From Candidatus Symbiopectobacterium sp. NZEC151 (GTDB taxonomy: Bacteria; Pseudomonadota; Gammaproteobacteria; Enterobacterales; Enterobacteriaceae): 64,000 nt of DNA. The DNA is taken from contig NZ_JAGFPE010000007.1 of the NCBI RefSeq assembly GCF_025962655.1, positions 211,221 to 275,220 on the forward strand. Direction: 5' to 3'. Under the pieces are notes generated by a model. That model worked only from the letters and a program-made list of their open reading frames with translations. It did no database searches and had not been told where the DNA came from. Each line of letters opens with the position of its first letter. Position 1 is the first letter of the stretch. The translations under genes and the position numbers were made by a program. This document shows, one piece after another, positions 8,794-17,894 of the stretch.

Positions 8794-10305
8794 TTGTTTA
8801 AACATGCTCAGCTTGAGTCGGTTAAAGCCTGGATCGGCGATCCGGCACAGCGCGCCCTGCCGCTGCACGTGCGCATACAGCGGGCGGTGCGCCAGTTGAT
8901 CCTTGATGGCGTTTTGGATGTGGGCAAGCCATTGCCCGCATCGCGCGCGTTAGCGACGTCGCTGGGCGTTTCCCGCGACACCATCGAATCGGCTTATGGG
9001 CAGTTGCACGCGGAGGGTTTCATTGAGCGGCGAGTGGGCAGTGGCAGCTTTGTCTCTGAACGCACACGGCGTTTACCGGGGCGCGGCAAACCTCGTCGTG
9101 CGCAGGCGGATAGCGAGACCCCGCGCCTCAGCCAGCGTGGTAGCGCCATGTTTCAGGGCGGTGGCGTGCGCGACTTTCTTATCTCTCGCCCTTTTGCACC
9201 GGGCGTGCCGGAAACGCGCAGTTTCCCACTCGCCGTCTGGGAACGTCTGGAACGGCAGGTACTGAAAGAATATGGCACGCGGGCGTTGCTGCACAGCCCA
9301 CCGCAGGGTATGGAGCCTCTGCGCCGGGCCATTGCCAACCATGTTAATCTGGAGCGCGGCGCACGCGCAACGCCCGAGCGGGTGCTGGTGCTCACCAGTT
9401 CCCAACAGGCATTGACGCTGTGTGCCCAGGTCTTGCTTGATGTGGGCGACAAAATCCTCCTCGAAGACCCGGCCTATCACGGCGCGCGCAAAGCGTTCGA
9501 TGCGGCAGGCCTCATCAGCGTGCCGGTACCGCTGGATGCCGATGGGGTAAGAGTGGACCAGCTGTTTACCGCCGCGGCCGCATCGGAAGTTCCGCCCAGA
9601 GCGGTGTTTCTGACACCGTCGCACCAGTTTCCTTCCGGCGCCACGCTGTCTCTGGATAGACGACTGGCCGTCATTGAGTGGGCCAGACAACACCACAGCT
9701 GGATCATCGAGGACGACTATGACAGCGAGTTCCACTATGCGGGTAAACCCACTGCCTGCGTACAGGGACTGGACCTGCACGAACGCACGATCTACATCGG
9801 CACCTTCACCAAATCCCTGTTTCCCGGCCTGCGTATCGGCTATATGGTGCTGCCGCCATCGCTGGTGGCCCCCATGACCGTGGCCCGCACCCTGCTGGAC
9901 GGCCACAGCGCCCCCATCCCCCAGCTCACACTGGCGCGCTTTATCGAAGATGGTCACTTTGGTGCCCACGTGCGCACCATGCGCCTGCTGTATGCCGAAC
10001 GTCGCGATGTGTTGGCCCGGCTGGTGCGACAACATCTGGCCGATGTCGTGGAGCCGTTGGTGCCCAGCGGCGGCATGCAAATGCCCTGCGTGTTTATCCG
10101 CGATATCCCCGAACGTGAGGCGGTTGAGTGTGCCCGTCAGGCGGGTGTTGACCTGCTCGGACTCTCGACACTCTCCGCCTTGCATCAACACCGCACCGGC
10201 TTTCTGATGGGGTTCGCCGCCCACACGCCCTATGAACTGGAGATCGCGGTGAAGACGTTGGCAAACGTCCTCAAAAAAAACTTCATATGCCTGAAAAACA
10301 ATTGA
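8794..10305 (+). CDS. MocR/PdxR-type GntR regulator with aminotransferase domain
   Basis: Two-domain regulator of 503 residues. An N-terminal GntR winged helix (residues about 15-85; PASRALATSLGVSRDTIESAYGQL) is followed by a fold-type I aminotransferase-like domain with IIEDDYDSEFHY and the PLP lysine Lys340 in GTFTKSLFPGLRIGY. MocR proteins sense PLP or a PLP-amino acid adduct and control B6 or amino-acid genes. The best start is TTG, weakly supported (AGAG upstream). It is divergent from the PLP-binding protein and serine hydroxymethyltransferase genes, which are its likely targets. Confidence 0.9.
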   Translation: MFKHAQLESVKAWIGDPAQRALPLHVRIQRAVRQLILDGVLDVGKPLPASRALATSLGVSRDTIESAYGQLHAEGFIERRVGSGSFVSERTRRLPGRGKPRRAQADSETPRLSQRGSAMFQGGGVRDFLISRPFAPGVPETRSFPLAVWERLERQVLKEYGTRALLHSPPQGMEPLRRAIANHVNLERGARATPERVLVLTSSQQALTLCAQVLLDVGDKILLEDPAYHGARKAFDAAGLISVPVPLDADGVRVDQLFTAAAASEVPPRAVFLTPSHQFPSGATLSLDRRLAVIEWARQHHSWIIEDDYDSEFHYAGKPTACVQGLDLHERTIYIGTFTKSLFPGLRIGYMVLPPSLVAPMTVARTLLDGHSAPIPQLTLARFIEDGHFGAHVRTMRLLYAERRDVLARLVRQHLADVVEPLVPSGGMQMPCVFIRDIPEREAVECARQAGVDLLGLSTLSALHQHRTGFLMGFAAHTPYELEIAVKTLANVLKKNFICLKNN

Positions 10306-10400
10306 ATTTACCGCATTAACAGACCTGCTATTTTCTCGTTTACGGCAAGGGCGTCTCTGCGCACCCGTTGGGCTACGTCAGGTTAAACCAAGGGAAAATC

Positions 10401-10799
10401 ATGTCCATCACTGAGCAAATCAACTACTACCAGCAAAAATTGACGTTTGAAATGGACGCCGCCGATCTGCACACGGCGCGCCAGCAAGGCAAGAACCTGG
10501 TGGTGGTCGATGGTCGGCAGCACAGCTATTATCAGATCGAACATATTCCCGGAGCCGTCAATCTGCCCCATCGGGCGCTCTCGTTCGATACCACCACGGC
10601 ATTGGACAAATCGGCGCTCTACATTTGCTACTGCGACGGTATGGGTTGCAATGGTTCGACGCAAACCGCGCTCAAGCTGCTAATGCTGGGGTTCGAAGTC
10701 AAAGAATTGGTTGGCGGGCTGGACTGGTGGAAACGGGATGGCTACCCCACTGAAGGCAGTCAGGGGCAGGCAAAGCGCCCTTTGCAGTGTGGCTGCTGA
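10401..10799 (+). CDS. Single-domain rhodanese-like protein
   Basis: Rhodanese-fold protein of 132 residues. The active-site loop reads CYCDGMGCNGSTQTAL, with the probable catalytic Cys in GCNGST. DLHTARQQGKNLVVVDGR and HIPGAVNLPHR are the usual rhodanese strand/loop motifs. Such proteins transfer sulfane sulfur to cyanide, thiols or partner proteins. The start was taken at ATG 10401 (AAGGGA nine bases upstream) rather than a longer frame. It follows the MocR gene by 95 bases on the same strand, so it may belong to the same regulon. The physiological acceptor is unknown. Confidence 0.85.
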   Translation: MSITEQINYYQQKLTFEMDAADLHTARQQGKNLVVVDGRQHSYYQIEHIPGAVNLPHRALSFDTTTALDKSALYICYCDGMGCNGSTQTALKLLMLGFEVKELVGGLDWWKRDGYPTEGSQGQAKRPLQCGC

Positions 10800-10849
10800 C
10801 CCATCGTCCGGAAAATAGTGTTAACCCCCCAACAAAATATCGATTGCTG

Positions 10850-10910
10850 GTTGCTGTAACCATTTTTTCCTGCGCATGATGCAGAAAGTTTTCATGAGTG
10901 TTACAGCAAC
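10850..10910. promoter_or_regulatory. Perfect 11-bp inverted repeat ending at the uhpA start codon
   Basis: GTTGCTGTAAC (10850-10860) and its exact reverse complement GTTACAGCAAC (10900-10910) are 39 bases apart. Each arm is itself a near-palindrome (GTTnCnGnAAC, 8 of 11 positions). The right arm touches the uhpA ATG, where no Shine-Dalgarno is visible. Possible roles are a tandem operator for the UhpA-like regulator or an mRNA hairpin over the start codon. Confidence 0.55.
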
Positions 10911-11540
10911 ATGATTAATGTAGCCTTGATTGACGACCACGTAGTGGTGCGTTCCGGTTTTGCCCAATTGCTTTCACTCGAGCCTGATATGCAGGTGGTC
11001 GGGCAATATGCCTCGGCCGCCAGCGCCTGGTCATCACTGTTGCGCATGAATATCGATGTGGCGGTGATGGATATTGATATGCCCGACGAGAGCGGGCTGA
11101 ACCTGCTGGCACGTTTGCGGCAAAAACGCCCGGATTTTCGCGCCATTATCCTCAGCATTTATGACACCTCGGCGTTTGTGCAAAGCGCGTTGGATGCGGG
11201 CGCACGCGGTTATCTCACCAAACGCTGTGGTCCGGAAGAGCTGGTGCAGGCGCTACGCGCGGTGCACGCGGGCGGCACCTACCTGTGCGCCGATGCAATG
11301 CGCGCCCTGCGCCATCCGCCGCAAAAGTCAGATGCCTTGCATGAATTAACCCCGCGCGAGCGCGAGGTGTTCGATCTGCTGGTGGCGGGTGTCAGCGTTA
11401 AAGCCATTGCCGAGCGGCTGGCGCTGAGCCATAAAACCGTGCACGTGCACCGTGCCAACGTGCTTGGCAAGCTGCAATGCGAATCCACCATTGAGCTGGT
11501 GCACTTCGCCTTGCAACACCACCTGATCAATAAAGCGTAA
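10911..11540 (+). CDS. uhpA: UhpA-type response regulator (NarL/LuxR class)
   Basis: Response regulator of 209 residues. The receiver domain starts MINVALIDDHVVVRSGFAQLL, close to E. coli UhpA; the acidic pocket is Asp8-Asp9, the phosphorylation site is Asp54 (AVMDIDMPDESG) and the conserved Lys is in LTKRCG. The C-terminal LuxR-type helix-turn-helix is LTPREREVFDLLVAGVSVKAIAERLALSHKTVHVHRANVL. It is followed seven bases later by the sensor kinase gene. In E. coli UhpA activates uhpT; here no uhpT is present and the likely target is the downstream afuABC transporter. Confidence 0.9.
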   Translation: MINVALIDDHVVVRSGFAQLLSLEPDMQVVGQYASAASAWSSLLRMNIDVAVMDIDMPDESGLNLLARLRQKRPDFRAIILSIYDTSAFVQSALDAGARGYLTKRCGPEELVQALRAVHAGGTYLCADAMRALRHPPQKSDALHELTPREREVFDLLVAGVSVKAIAERLALSHKTVHVHRANVLGKLQCESTIELVHFALQHHLINKA

Positions 11541-11547
11541 TACCGCC

Positions 11548-13074
11548 ATGTCTGCACTACGGCGCTGCGGATTGATGCTGTTTCTGGCGCTGTTTTATGG
11601 CTTGAGCTGGCTGGCGCTGTGGACCATCAGCTTCTACCTCAATGATAACGGCCAGCAGGCGGCATTGTTATTGCCCCAGGGGCTACGTCTGGCGTTGCTG
11701 ATTCTGCTAACCCGCCGTTACTGGCCCGTGATCATTGGGGTGGAAACCGCCCTGCTGTTCTGGCTGCACACCCAGCAGTTGCAAACCCAGTGGGTTATTC
11801 TGGTATCGGTGTGGGTCAGCCTGCTGCCCGCCTGGCTGACCCACAGCCAATGGCATCGCTACACGTTATACTGGCAGCGGCTGTTGCTGTTGCTGATCGC
11901 GGTGTCTCTCAACAGCCTGTTGCAAATGGCACTGCCCGGTGCCGGTTTGCCTTCGCCGCTCACCCATACGCTGCTGGCAAGCCTGACCGGTGGCGTGCTG
12001 CTGATCCCGTTTATCTACCTGATCTACGAGTATCTCAAGCAACAGCATTTACAAAATCTGCTGGCACAAAACCTCTCCAATCCGCCGTTACGTACCTCGC
12101 TGCTGGTGTGGTGTTCGCTGTTTTTCTCACTGGCGGTAGGTGTGCAAATCTCGTTGTCGCCGGATGTCGAGCGCTTACTGCTGATTGTGGTGTTTCTGCC
12201 TAACGTGGTGATGGCCTATGCCTTTGGCTGGCAAGGCGGGGTGCTGGCGGCAATACTGGGCAGCTTGCTGATTACCATCACCCGTCAGATGAGCGGCGCA
12301 TTTCATGACATTATCGAACTGGAGCTGTTTCTCTCCACGCAGGCGCTGCTCGGCATTGGCCTAGGTATCGCCATCAGCCGTCAACAACAGCTCGCCCAGC
12401 GCCTGAACCGCTATCGCCAGCGCCTGGAGCAAGAGCTGAATCGGCGACGCCAGTTGATGCAGCGCCTGGTCTCCACCGAAGAAGAGATCCGTAAGGACAT
12501 CGCGCGCGAGTTGCATGATGACATCGGGCAAAACATCACGGCGATTCAGATACAAGCGGCGATGATTACCCGTCGACCAGAGCCGTTGCTGACCACGCAG
12601 GCGGCTGCGCAAATTACCCAATTGGCACAACGCGTGCACCACACCACACGCCAGCTGCTACGTCAGTTGCGCCCACCGGTGCTAAACGAGATGTCATTGG
12701 AAAAGGCGCTACATCATCTGGCGGATGAGTTCGCTTTCGCGCAACGCGGCATCGATTTCCGGCTCGATTATCGCCTACCGCAGCCGCCAACCGACGATAC
12801 CGTGGTGTTTACCCTTTATCGATTGGTGCAGGAACTGCTCAATAACATCAGCAAACATGCCAATGCTCGCCGGGTGCGCGTTCGCCTGACGCCGCTGCCC
12901 GGCATGCTGATGTTGGAAGTCAAAGACAACGGCATTGGCATACCGGAACAGGTACAGGAAGGCTTCGGCTTACGCGGCATTGAAGAACGCGTGCATGCGC
13001 TGGGCGGCGAATGGATGTTACAACGACGTAAAGGAACACGCATAATTGTTAAGTTGCCCACAAATTTGCCTTAA
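11548..13074 (+). CDS. uhpB: UhpB-type sensor histidine kinase
   Basis: Membrane kinase of 508 residues. About eight hydrophobic segments fill the first 290 residues. They are followed by a HisKA_3 dimerisation domain with the phospho-acceptor His323 in ARELHDDIGQNITAIQIQA and an ATPase domain (LLNNISKHANAR, VKDNGIGIPE, GFGLRGIEERV). UhpB works with UhpC to sense external glucose 6-phosphate and phosphorylates UhpA. The gene follows uhpA by seven bases and precedes uhpC by 100 bases, the classical uhpABC order. Confidence 0.9.
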   Translation: MSALRRCGLMLFLALFYGLSWLALWTISFYLNDNGQQAALLLPQGLRLALLILLTRRYWPVIIGVETALLFWLHTQQLQTQWVILVSVWVSLLPAWLTHSQWHRYTLYWQRLLLLLIAVSLNSLLQMALPGAGLPSPLTHTLLASLTGGVLLIPFIYLIYEYLKQQHLQNLLAQNLSNPPLRTSLLVWCSLFFSLAVGVQISLSPDVERLLLIVVFLPNVVMAYAFGWQGGVLAAILGSLLITITRQMSGAFHDIIELELFLSTQALLGIGLGIAISRQQQLAQRLNRYRQRLEQELNRRRQLMQRLVSTEEEIRKDIARELHDDIGQNITAIQIQAAMITRRPEPLLTTQAAAQITQLAQRVHHTTRQLLRQLRPPVLNEMSLEKALHHLADEFAFAQRGIDFRLDYRLPQPPTDDTVVFTLYRLVQELLNNISKHANARRVRVRLTPLPGMLMLEVKDNGIGIPEQVQEGFGLRGIEERVHALGGEWMLQRRKGTRIIVKLPTNLP

Positions 13075-13174
13075 AGGGGGCTTGAACTAAGAATAATTCC
13101 TATCGGGTTACTACCTTATCTCATCCACTGACGGCACGGCTTTCCTACACTCCCTTCAACCGCTGGAGAACCTC

Positions 13175-14497
13175 ATGAGCGCAGACCCTATCAGTATCAG
13201 CGCGCACTACCGCTACTGGCGCGGACGTTTGCTGATTTCCATGGTGGTGGGTTACGCCGCGTTTTATCTCACCCGGCGCAGTGTCACCTTCGCCATGCCC
13301 GTCATGCAGGTGGAGCTGGGGCTGGATAAAGCGGATATCGGTTTGCTTGGTACGCTGTTTTATCTGGCGTATGGCGGTTCAAAATTTGTGTCCGGCATGG
13401 TGCATGACCGCATAGGCGCACGCTGGTTTATGGGCGTCGGCCTGCTGATGACCGGTGTGCTGAATATCGCATTCGCGTTCAGCGCCTCCCTGCCCGCGCT
13501 GCTGTTGGTCTGGACGTTGAACGGGTTCTTTCAAGGGTGGGGATGGCCCCCCTGTGCCAGGCTACTGACCCACTGGTATTCGCGTAATGAGCGCGGGCTG
13601 TGGTGGGGATGTTGGAACACCTCGATCAATATCGGCGGTGCTGCGGTTCCTCTGCTTTCCGGCGCACTGGCCGCCAGTCAGGGATGGCAAGCCGCACTGC
13701 TGATACCGGGTGCGATAGCGATTGTGCTGGGCGCCATACTTTGCCGCCAACTGTGCGGCACGCCGCAAGAAGAAGGGCTGCCCACCGTGGGCCAGTGGCG
13801 GCGCGATCCGCTGGAGTTGCGACAGGAGCAACAGAGTCCGCCCATGCGTCTGGGGCAAATGCTGAACCGCACCATTTTGCGTAACGGCATTATCTGGATC
13901 CTCGCGCTCTCTTACGTGCTGGTGTACCTGATTCGCATCGCACTGAATGACTGGGGCAATTTGTGGCTGACGGAGAGTCACGGCGTTCAGCTTCTCAGCG
14001 CCAATGTCACGGTGATGCTGTTCGAATTAGGGGGATTGTTCGGGGCGCTGTTTGCCGGATGGGGCTCAGACCTGCTGTTTCGCGGCCAGCGTGCGCCGAT
14101 GATATTGCTGTTTTCGCTGGGCTTATTTCTCAGCGTAACCGCCATCTGGCTGGTGCCAATTCACCATTATGCTCTGCTGGCGGTGAATTTTTTCAGTATC
14201 GGCTTTTTTGTTTTTGGCCCTCAGATGCTTATCGGTCTGGCGGCCACGGAGTACGCCCATAAGGAAGCCGCAGGAACCGTTACCGGATTTCTTGGCCTGT
14301 TCGCTTATCTTGGGGCCGCATTGGCAGGGTGGCCGCTGGCACAGTGGATGCAATTCTACGGCTGGTCCGGTTTCTTTGCCTTACTGACACTGGCGGCAGC
14401 CTGTGTCGGGCTGTTGCTGATGCCGTTGATGATGGCGGGCACCAGTCGATCGCAAATGCATCCGTCTCGGGGGCCAAACGCTTCAGGCCCGTCCTGA
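13175..14497 (+). CDS. uhpC: UhpC-type MFS sugar-phosphate sensor/transporter
   Basis: Major facilitator protein of 440 residues in the organophosphate:phosphate antiporter family, with about 12 membrane segments. Signatures are YAAFYLTRRSVTFAMP near the N terminus, LLGTLFYLAYGGSKFVSGMVHDRIGARWFMGVGLL, and GFFQGWGWPPCARLL. UhpC binds external glucose 6-phosphate and signals through UhpB. The position directly after uhpB favours UhpC over the transporter UhpT. The family is similar enough that some transport activity is possible. Confidence 0.88.
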   Translation: MSADPISISAHYRYWRGRLLISMVVGYAAFYLTRRSVTFAMPVMQVELGLDKADIGLLGTLFYLAYGGSKFVSGMVHDRIGARWFMGVGLLMTGVLNIAFAFSASLPALLLVWTLNGFFQGWGWPPCARLLTHWYSRNERGLWWGCWNTSINIGGAAVPLLSGALAASQGWQAALLIPGAIAIVLGAILCRQLCGTPQEEGLPTVGQWRRDPLELRQEQQSPPMRLGQMLNRTILRNGIIWILALSYVLVYLIRIALNDWGNLWLTESHGVQLLSANVTVMLFELGGLFGALFAGWGSDLLFRGQRAPMILLFSLGLFLSVTAIWLVPIHHYALLAVNFFSIGFFVFGPQMLIGLAATEYAHKEAAGTVTGFLGLFAYLGAALAGWPLAQWMQFYGWSGFFALLTLAAACVGLLLMPLMMAGTSRSQMHPSRGPNASGPS

Positions 14498-14527
14498 CGC
14501 TTTTACCACTGATAATAAGGAAGCATT

Positions 14528-15559
14528 ATGAAACTTTCTCTTCTCTCTGCCCTTATCGTTACCGGGATCGCAGCGGCCACGCTGTCCAGTGCGGCACAAG
14601 CCAAAGGCCGCCTCGTGGTGTATTGCAGTGCCACCAACGCTTTCTGTGAAGCAGAAACCAAAGCGTTTGGTGAAAAGTATGACGTGCAAACCTCCTTTAT
14701 CCGCAACGGTTCTGGCAGTACGCTGGCGAAGGTAGAAGCGGAAAAACGTAACCCGCAGGCCGATGTCTGGTACGGCGGCACGCTCGATCCGCAATCGCAG
14801 GCCGGTGAGATGGATCTGCTGCAACCTTATGTCTCCCCTGAATTGGCCAATATCATGCCGCAGTTCCGCGATCCGGCGAAACGCAAAGGCAATTACTCCT
14901 CCGCGGTCTACATCGGGATTCTCGGCTTTGGCGTCAACACTGAGCGTTTGAAAGAGAAAAACCTGCCGGTACCGCAATGCTGGAAAGACCTCATCGACCC
15001 CAGGTACAAAGGGGAAATCCAGATTGCCGATCCGCAAAGTTCCGGCACCGCCTACACCGCACTGGCGACTTTCTCGCAGCTGTGGGGTGAAGATCAGGCC
15101 TTTGATTACCTGAAAAAACTCAATGCCAACGTGTCGCAGTACACCAAGTCGGGTATTGCCCCGGCACGTAACGCCGCCCGTGGCGAAAGCGCTATCGGCA
15201 TCGGCTTCCTGCACGATTATTCACAGGAAAAAGAGAATGGCGCACCGCTGCAACTGGTATCACCGTGCGAAGGCACCGGCTATGAAGTGGGCGGCGTCAG
15301 CATCCTGAAAAATGCGCGTAACCTGGAAAACGCCAAGTTGTTTGTCGATTGGGCGCTGTCCAAAGAAGCACAAGAACTCTCCTGGCAAAAGGGCCAGTCC
15401 TACCAGATCCTGACCAACACCAAGGCCGAAGCATCACCGCTGTCGCTCAAGCTCGAAGAGCTGAAATTGATCAATTACGACATGGATAAATACGGCGCAG
15501 AAGATGTGCGTAAAGCGCTTATCACCAAATGGGTGAATGAAGTCAAGATGGGCAAATAA
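14528..15559 (+). CDS. afuA: Periplasmic hexose-phosphate-binding protein AfuA
   Basis: Substrate-binding protein of 343 residues with a signal peptide cleaved near SSAAQA-KGRLVVYCS. The mature part looks like the FbpA/iron-binding class (GSGSTLAKVEAEK, ADVWYGGTLDPQ), which is why this family was first named for ferric uptake. AfuA of Actinobacillus and enteric pathogens was later shown to bind glucose 6-phosphate and related sugar phosphates. The uhpABC genes immediately upstream fit that substrate. AAGGAAG precedes the ATG. Confidence 0.87.
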   Translation: MKLSLLSALIVTGIAAATLSSAAQAKGRLVVYCSATNAFCEAETKAFGEKYDVQTSFIRNGSGSTLAKVEAEKRNPQADVWYGGTLDPQSQAGEMDLLQPYVSPELANIMPQFRDPAKRKGNYSSAVYIGILGFGVNTERLKEKNLPVPQCWKDLIDPRYKGEIQIADPQSSGTAYTALATFSQLWGEDQAFDYLKKLNANVSQYTKSGIAPARNAARGESAIGIGFLHDYSQEKENGAPLQLVSPCEGTGYEVGGVSILKNARNLENAKLFVDWALSKEAQELSWQKGQSYQILTNTKAEASPLSLKLEELKLINYDMDKYGAEDVRKALITKWVNEVKMGK

Positions 15560-15566
15560 GCCCACC

Positions 15567-15586
15567 GCCCCGGCATAAGCCGGGGC
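15567..15586 (+). promoter_or_regulatory. Hairpin after afuA
   Basis: GCCCCGGC-ATAA-GCCGGGGC is a perfect 8-bp stem seven bases after the afuA stop, without a T-run. It probably stabilises or limits the transcript so that the binding protein is made in excess over the permease and ATPase. Confidence 0.5.
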
Positions 15587-15636
15587 ACAGATTGCTGACA
15601 GACTGACGCGAATACGGTTATTCCCGTATACCTTCC

Positions 15637-15718
15637 GTCATTCTCGCGCAGGCGGGAATCTCGTACAGACGAAACGCTTTCTTTCTGTGGGAGATCCTCC
15701 GTCTACGCGGAGCATGAC
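15637..15718. repeat. Inverted pair of REP-like palindromes (REPIN-like)
   Basis: Unit A at 15637-15662 begins GTCATTCTCGCGCAGGCGGG and ends AATCTC. Unit B at 15691-15718, read on the minus strand, begins GTCATGCTCCGCGTAGACGG and ends ATCTC. Each has an internal hairpin, and the two face each other around 28 bases. A third, weaker copy follows near 15722-15735 (GTCACTCCGCC on the minus strand). Such extragenic palindromes are usually spread by RAYT transposases. They lie in the 237-base afuA-afuB gap. Confidence 0.6.
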
Positions 15719-15796
15719 TCGTCGGCGGAGTGACACTGTCTTCAGTCTCGGTCATTCGTCACCATTGTGACTTTTAGTCAACTCAGAGGGAAACCC

Positions 15797-17878
15797 ATGT
15801 CTCACTCACTCGCCTCGGCTCAACGCCCGCAGGCACTGGACGCCATTTTTCTCTGGCTCGCCGTTATCCCGCTCTCGTTCGCGCTGATGCCGGCCTGGAG
15901 TTTGGACTACGGCCTGTTCGGTGCCACCCGGGAAGAAGTGCTGCACGCTTACGGCTGGTCTGGCATCAATATCAGCCTGCTGTGGCTGCTGTTACCCTGC
16001 GCGCTGTTACTGCGACCACGCACGCCAGCCTCGCGTAAACAGCGGGGTCGCCACCTGTTTGATGCCGGCTATGCCCTGTTTTGCATGCTGTTTATGCTGC
16101 TTAGCGCCACCGTGGTACAGCAGGGTATGGGCTATGCCACCATCGGTATCTTTATCGCGTTAGGCGCGATCATGACGCTGGCGATGGCGCGCCTTGAATG
16201 GCTGGGCGGCGATCGCTTCGTCATCGGCTCACTGATAGCCATCATTGTGCTGATCGGTATCTTTATTCTCTACCCCAGCATTGCGATTTTCATTCCGATG
16301 TTCACCAACAGCGCGGGCGAATTCGTGCCGTTGGGTTTTATGACGGTATTAGGCCAATCGCACATTCTTCGGGTGATCTGGAACTCCTTCCTGCTCGCCA
16401 TGGCCGTTGGCTTTGGTTGTACCTTCTTTGGGCTGGTGCTGGCGATTTACACCTCGCGCATCGCCAAGCGTACCGCCATTGTCGGGCGCGTGTTCTCCAT
16501 TCTGCCGATTGTCACGCCGCCGTTTATCGTCGGGCTGGGCGTAACGCTGATGATGGGCCGTTCCGGCTATGTGACCGAGCTGATGGTTTCCTGGTTCGGG
16601 CTGACCAACACCAACTGGCTGTACGGTTTCACCGGCATCTGGATTGCACAGGTGCTGGCCTTTACCCCGATGGCCTTTATGATCCTCGACGGTGCGATAA
16701 AGAGTATTCACCCGTCGCTGGAAGAGGCGTCCTATACGCTGCGCGCCAACCGCTATCAGACCTTTAACCGCATCTTCCTGCCACTGTTGAAACCGGCGCT
16801 GGCGAACGCCTTCCTGATCGTTATTGTGCAGTCACTGGCGGATTTCAGTAACCCGTTGGTGCTGGGGGGCAACTTCGACGTGCTGGCGACGCAGATTTAC
16901 TTCTATATCACCGGTGCGCAGTTGGATTATCAAGCCGCCAGTACGCTGGGCGTGATTCTGCTGGTGTTCTCGCTGGTGGTATTTTGTATCCAATATCTGT
17001 GGATAGGGAAACGCTCCTACGTCACCATTTCCGGCAAATTCAGTCGGGGCGACGTACAGCCGCTGCCGCGCCTGATGGTGTGGGGTGTCACTTTTATCCT
17101 CATTGCCTGGGTGGCGTTTAACGGCCTGCTGTACGGCAGCATTTTCTACGGCAGCTTCACCGTTAACTGGGGCGTGGATTACACGCTGACGCTGCAAAAC
17201 TTCATTACCCTGTTCGGACAAGGTTTTAGCGACGGCGCATGGCCTTCACTGCTCGATACGCTGCTCTACGCAGGGATCGCGGCACCCATCACTGCGCTGT
17301 TTGGTCTGTTGATCGCCTATATCGTGGTGCGCCAGCAGTTCCGCGGCAAAAAAACCATCGAGTTCACCACCATGCTCTGCTTTGCCGTACCGGGCACCGT
17401 GGCGGGTATCTCTTATATTCTGGCGTTCAACAGCGCGCCCATCTACCTGACAGGCACTGCCGCCATCGTCATCATCTCGATGGTAATGCGCAACGTGCCG
17501 GTGGGGATTCGTGCAGGTATTGCCGGGTTGGGCCAACTGGATAAATCGCTGGACGAAGCGTCACTCAGCCTGCGCGCCGGGGCAATGCGTACTATCGTCT
17601 ACATTTTACTGCCGCTGCTGCGTCCGGCCATTCTCTCCGCGTTGATCTACAGCTTTGTACGCGCCATCACCACCGTCAGTGCCATCGTGTTCCTGGTGAC
17701 ACCAGACACGCGCGTCGCCACCGCCTATATCCTGAATCGCGTCGAGGACGGTGAATACGGGGTGGCTATCGCCTACGGCTCTATCCTGATCGTGGTGATG
17801 CTGGCGATCATTTTCCTGTTTGACTATTTGGTTGGCGAATCTCGCACCGCCCGCTCCAAAGCCAAAAACGCACAATAA
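15797..17878 (+). CDS. afuB: Fused two-domain ABC permease AfuB
   Basis: Inner-membrane permease of 693 residues that contains two binding-protein-dependent permease domains in tandem (FbpB-like fusion). Each half has an EAA loop: [27 protein letters not shown] in the middle and [27 protein letters not shown] near the C terminus. Additional N-terminal membrane segments precede the first domain. It would form the channel for sugar phosphates delivered by AfuA and driven by AfuC. The start was placed at ATG 15797, with AGAGGGA upstream, ten codons inside the longest frame. Confidence 0.88.
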   Translation: MSHSLASAQRPQALDAIFLWLAVIPLSFALMPAWSLDYGLFGATREEVLHAYGWSGINISLLWLLLPCALLLRPRTPASRKQRGRHLFDAGYALFCMLFMLLSATVVQQGMGYATIGIFIALGAIMTLAMARLEWLGGDRFVIGSLIAIIVLIGIFILYPSIAIFIPMFTNSAGEFVPLGFMTVLGQSHILRVIWNSFLLAMAVGFGCTFFGLVLAIYTSRIAKRTAIVGRVFSILPIVTPPFIVGLGVTLMMGRSGYVTELMVSWFGLTNTNWLYGFTGIWIAQVLAFTPMAFMILDGAIKSIHPSLEEASYTLRANRYQTFNRIFLPLLKPALANAFLIVIVQSLADFSNPLVLGGNFDVLATQIYFYITGAQLDYQAASTLGVILLVFSLVVFCIQYLWIGKRSYVTISGKFSRGDVQPLPRLMVWGVTFILIAWVAFNGLLYGSIFYGSFTVNWGVDYTLTLQNFITLFGQGFSDGAWPSLLDTLLYAGIAAPITALFGLLIAYIVVRQQFRGKKTIEFTTMLCFAVPGTVAGISYILAFNSAPIYLTGTAAIVIISMVMRNVPVGIRAGIAGLGQLDKSLDEASLSLRAGAMRTIVYILLPLLRPAILSALIYSFVRAITTVSAIVFLVTPDTRVATAYILNRVEDGEYGVAIAYGSILIVVMLAIIFLFDYLVGESRTARSKAKNAQ

Positions 17879-17894
17879 TCAGAAGGTGACTATC

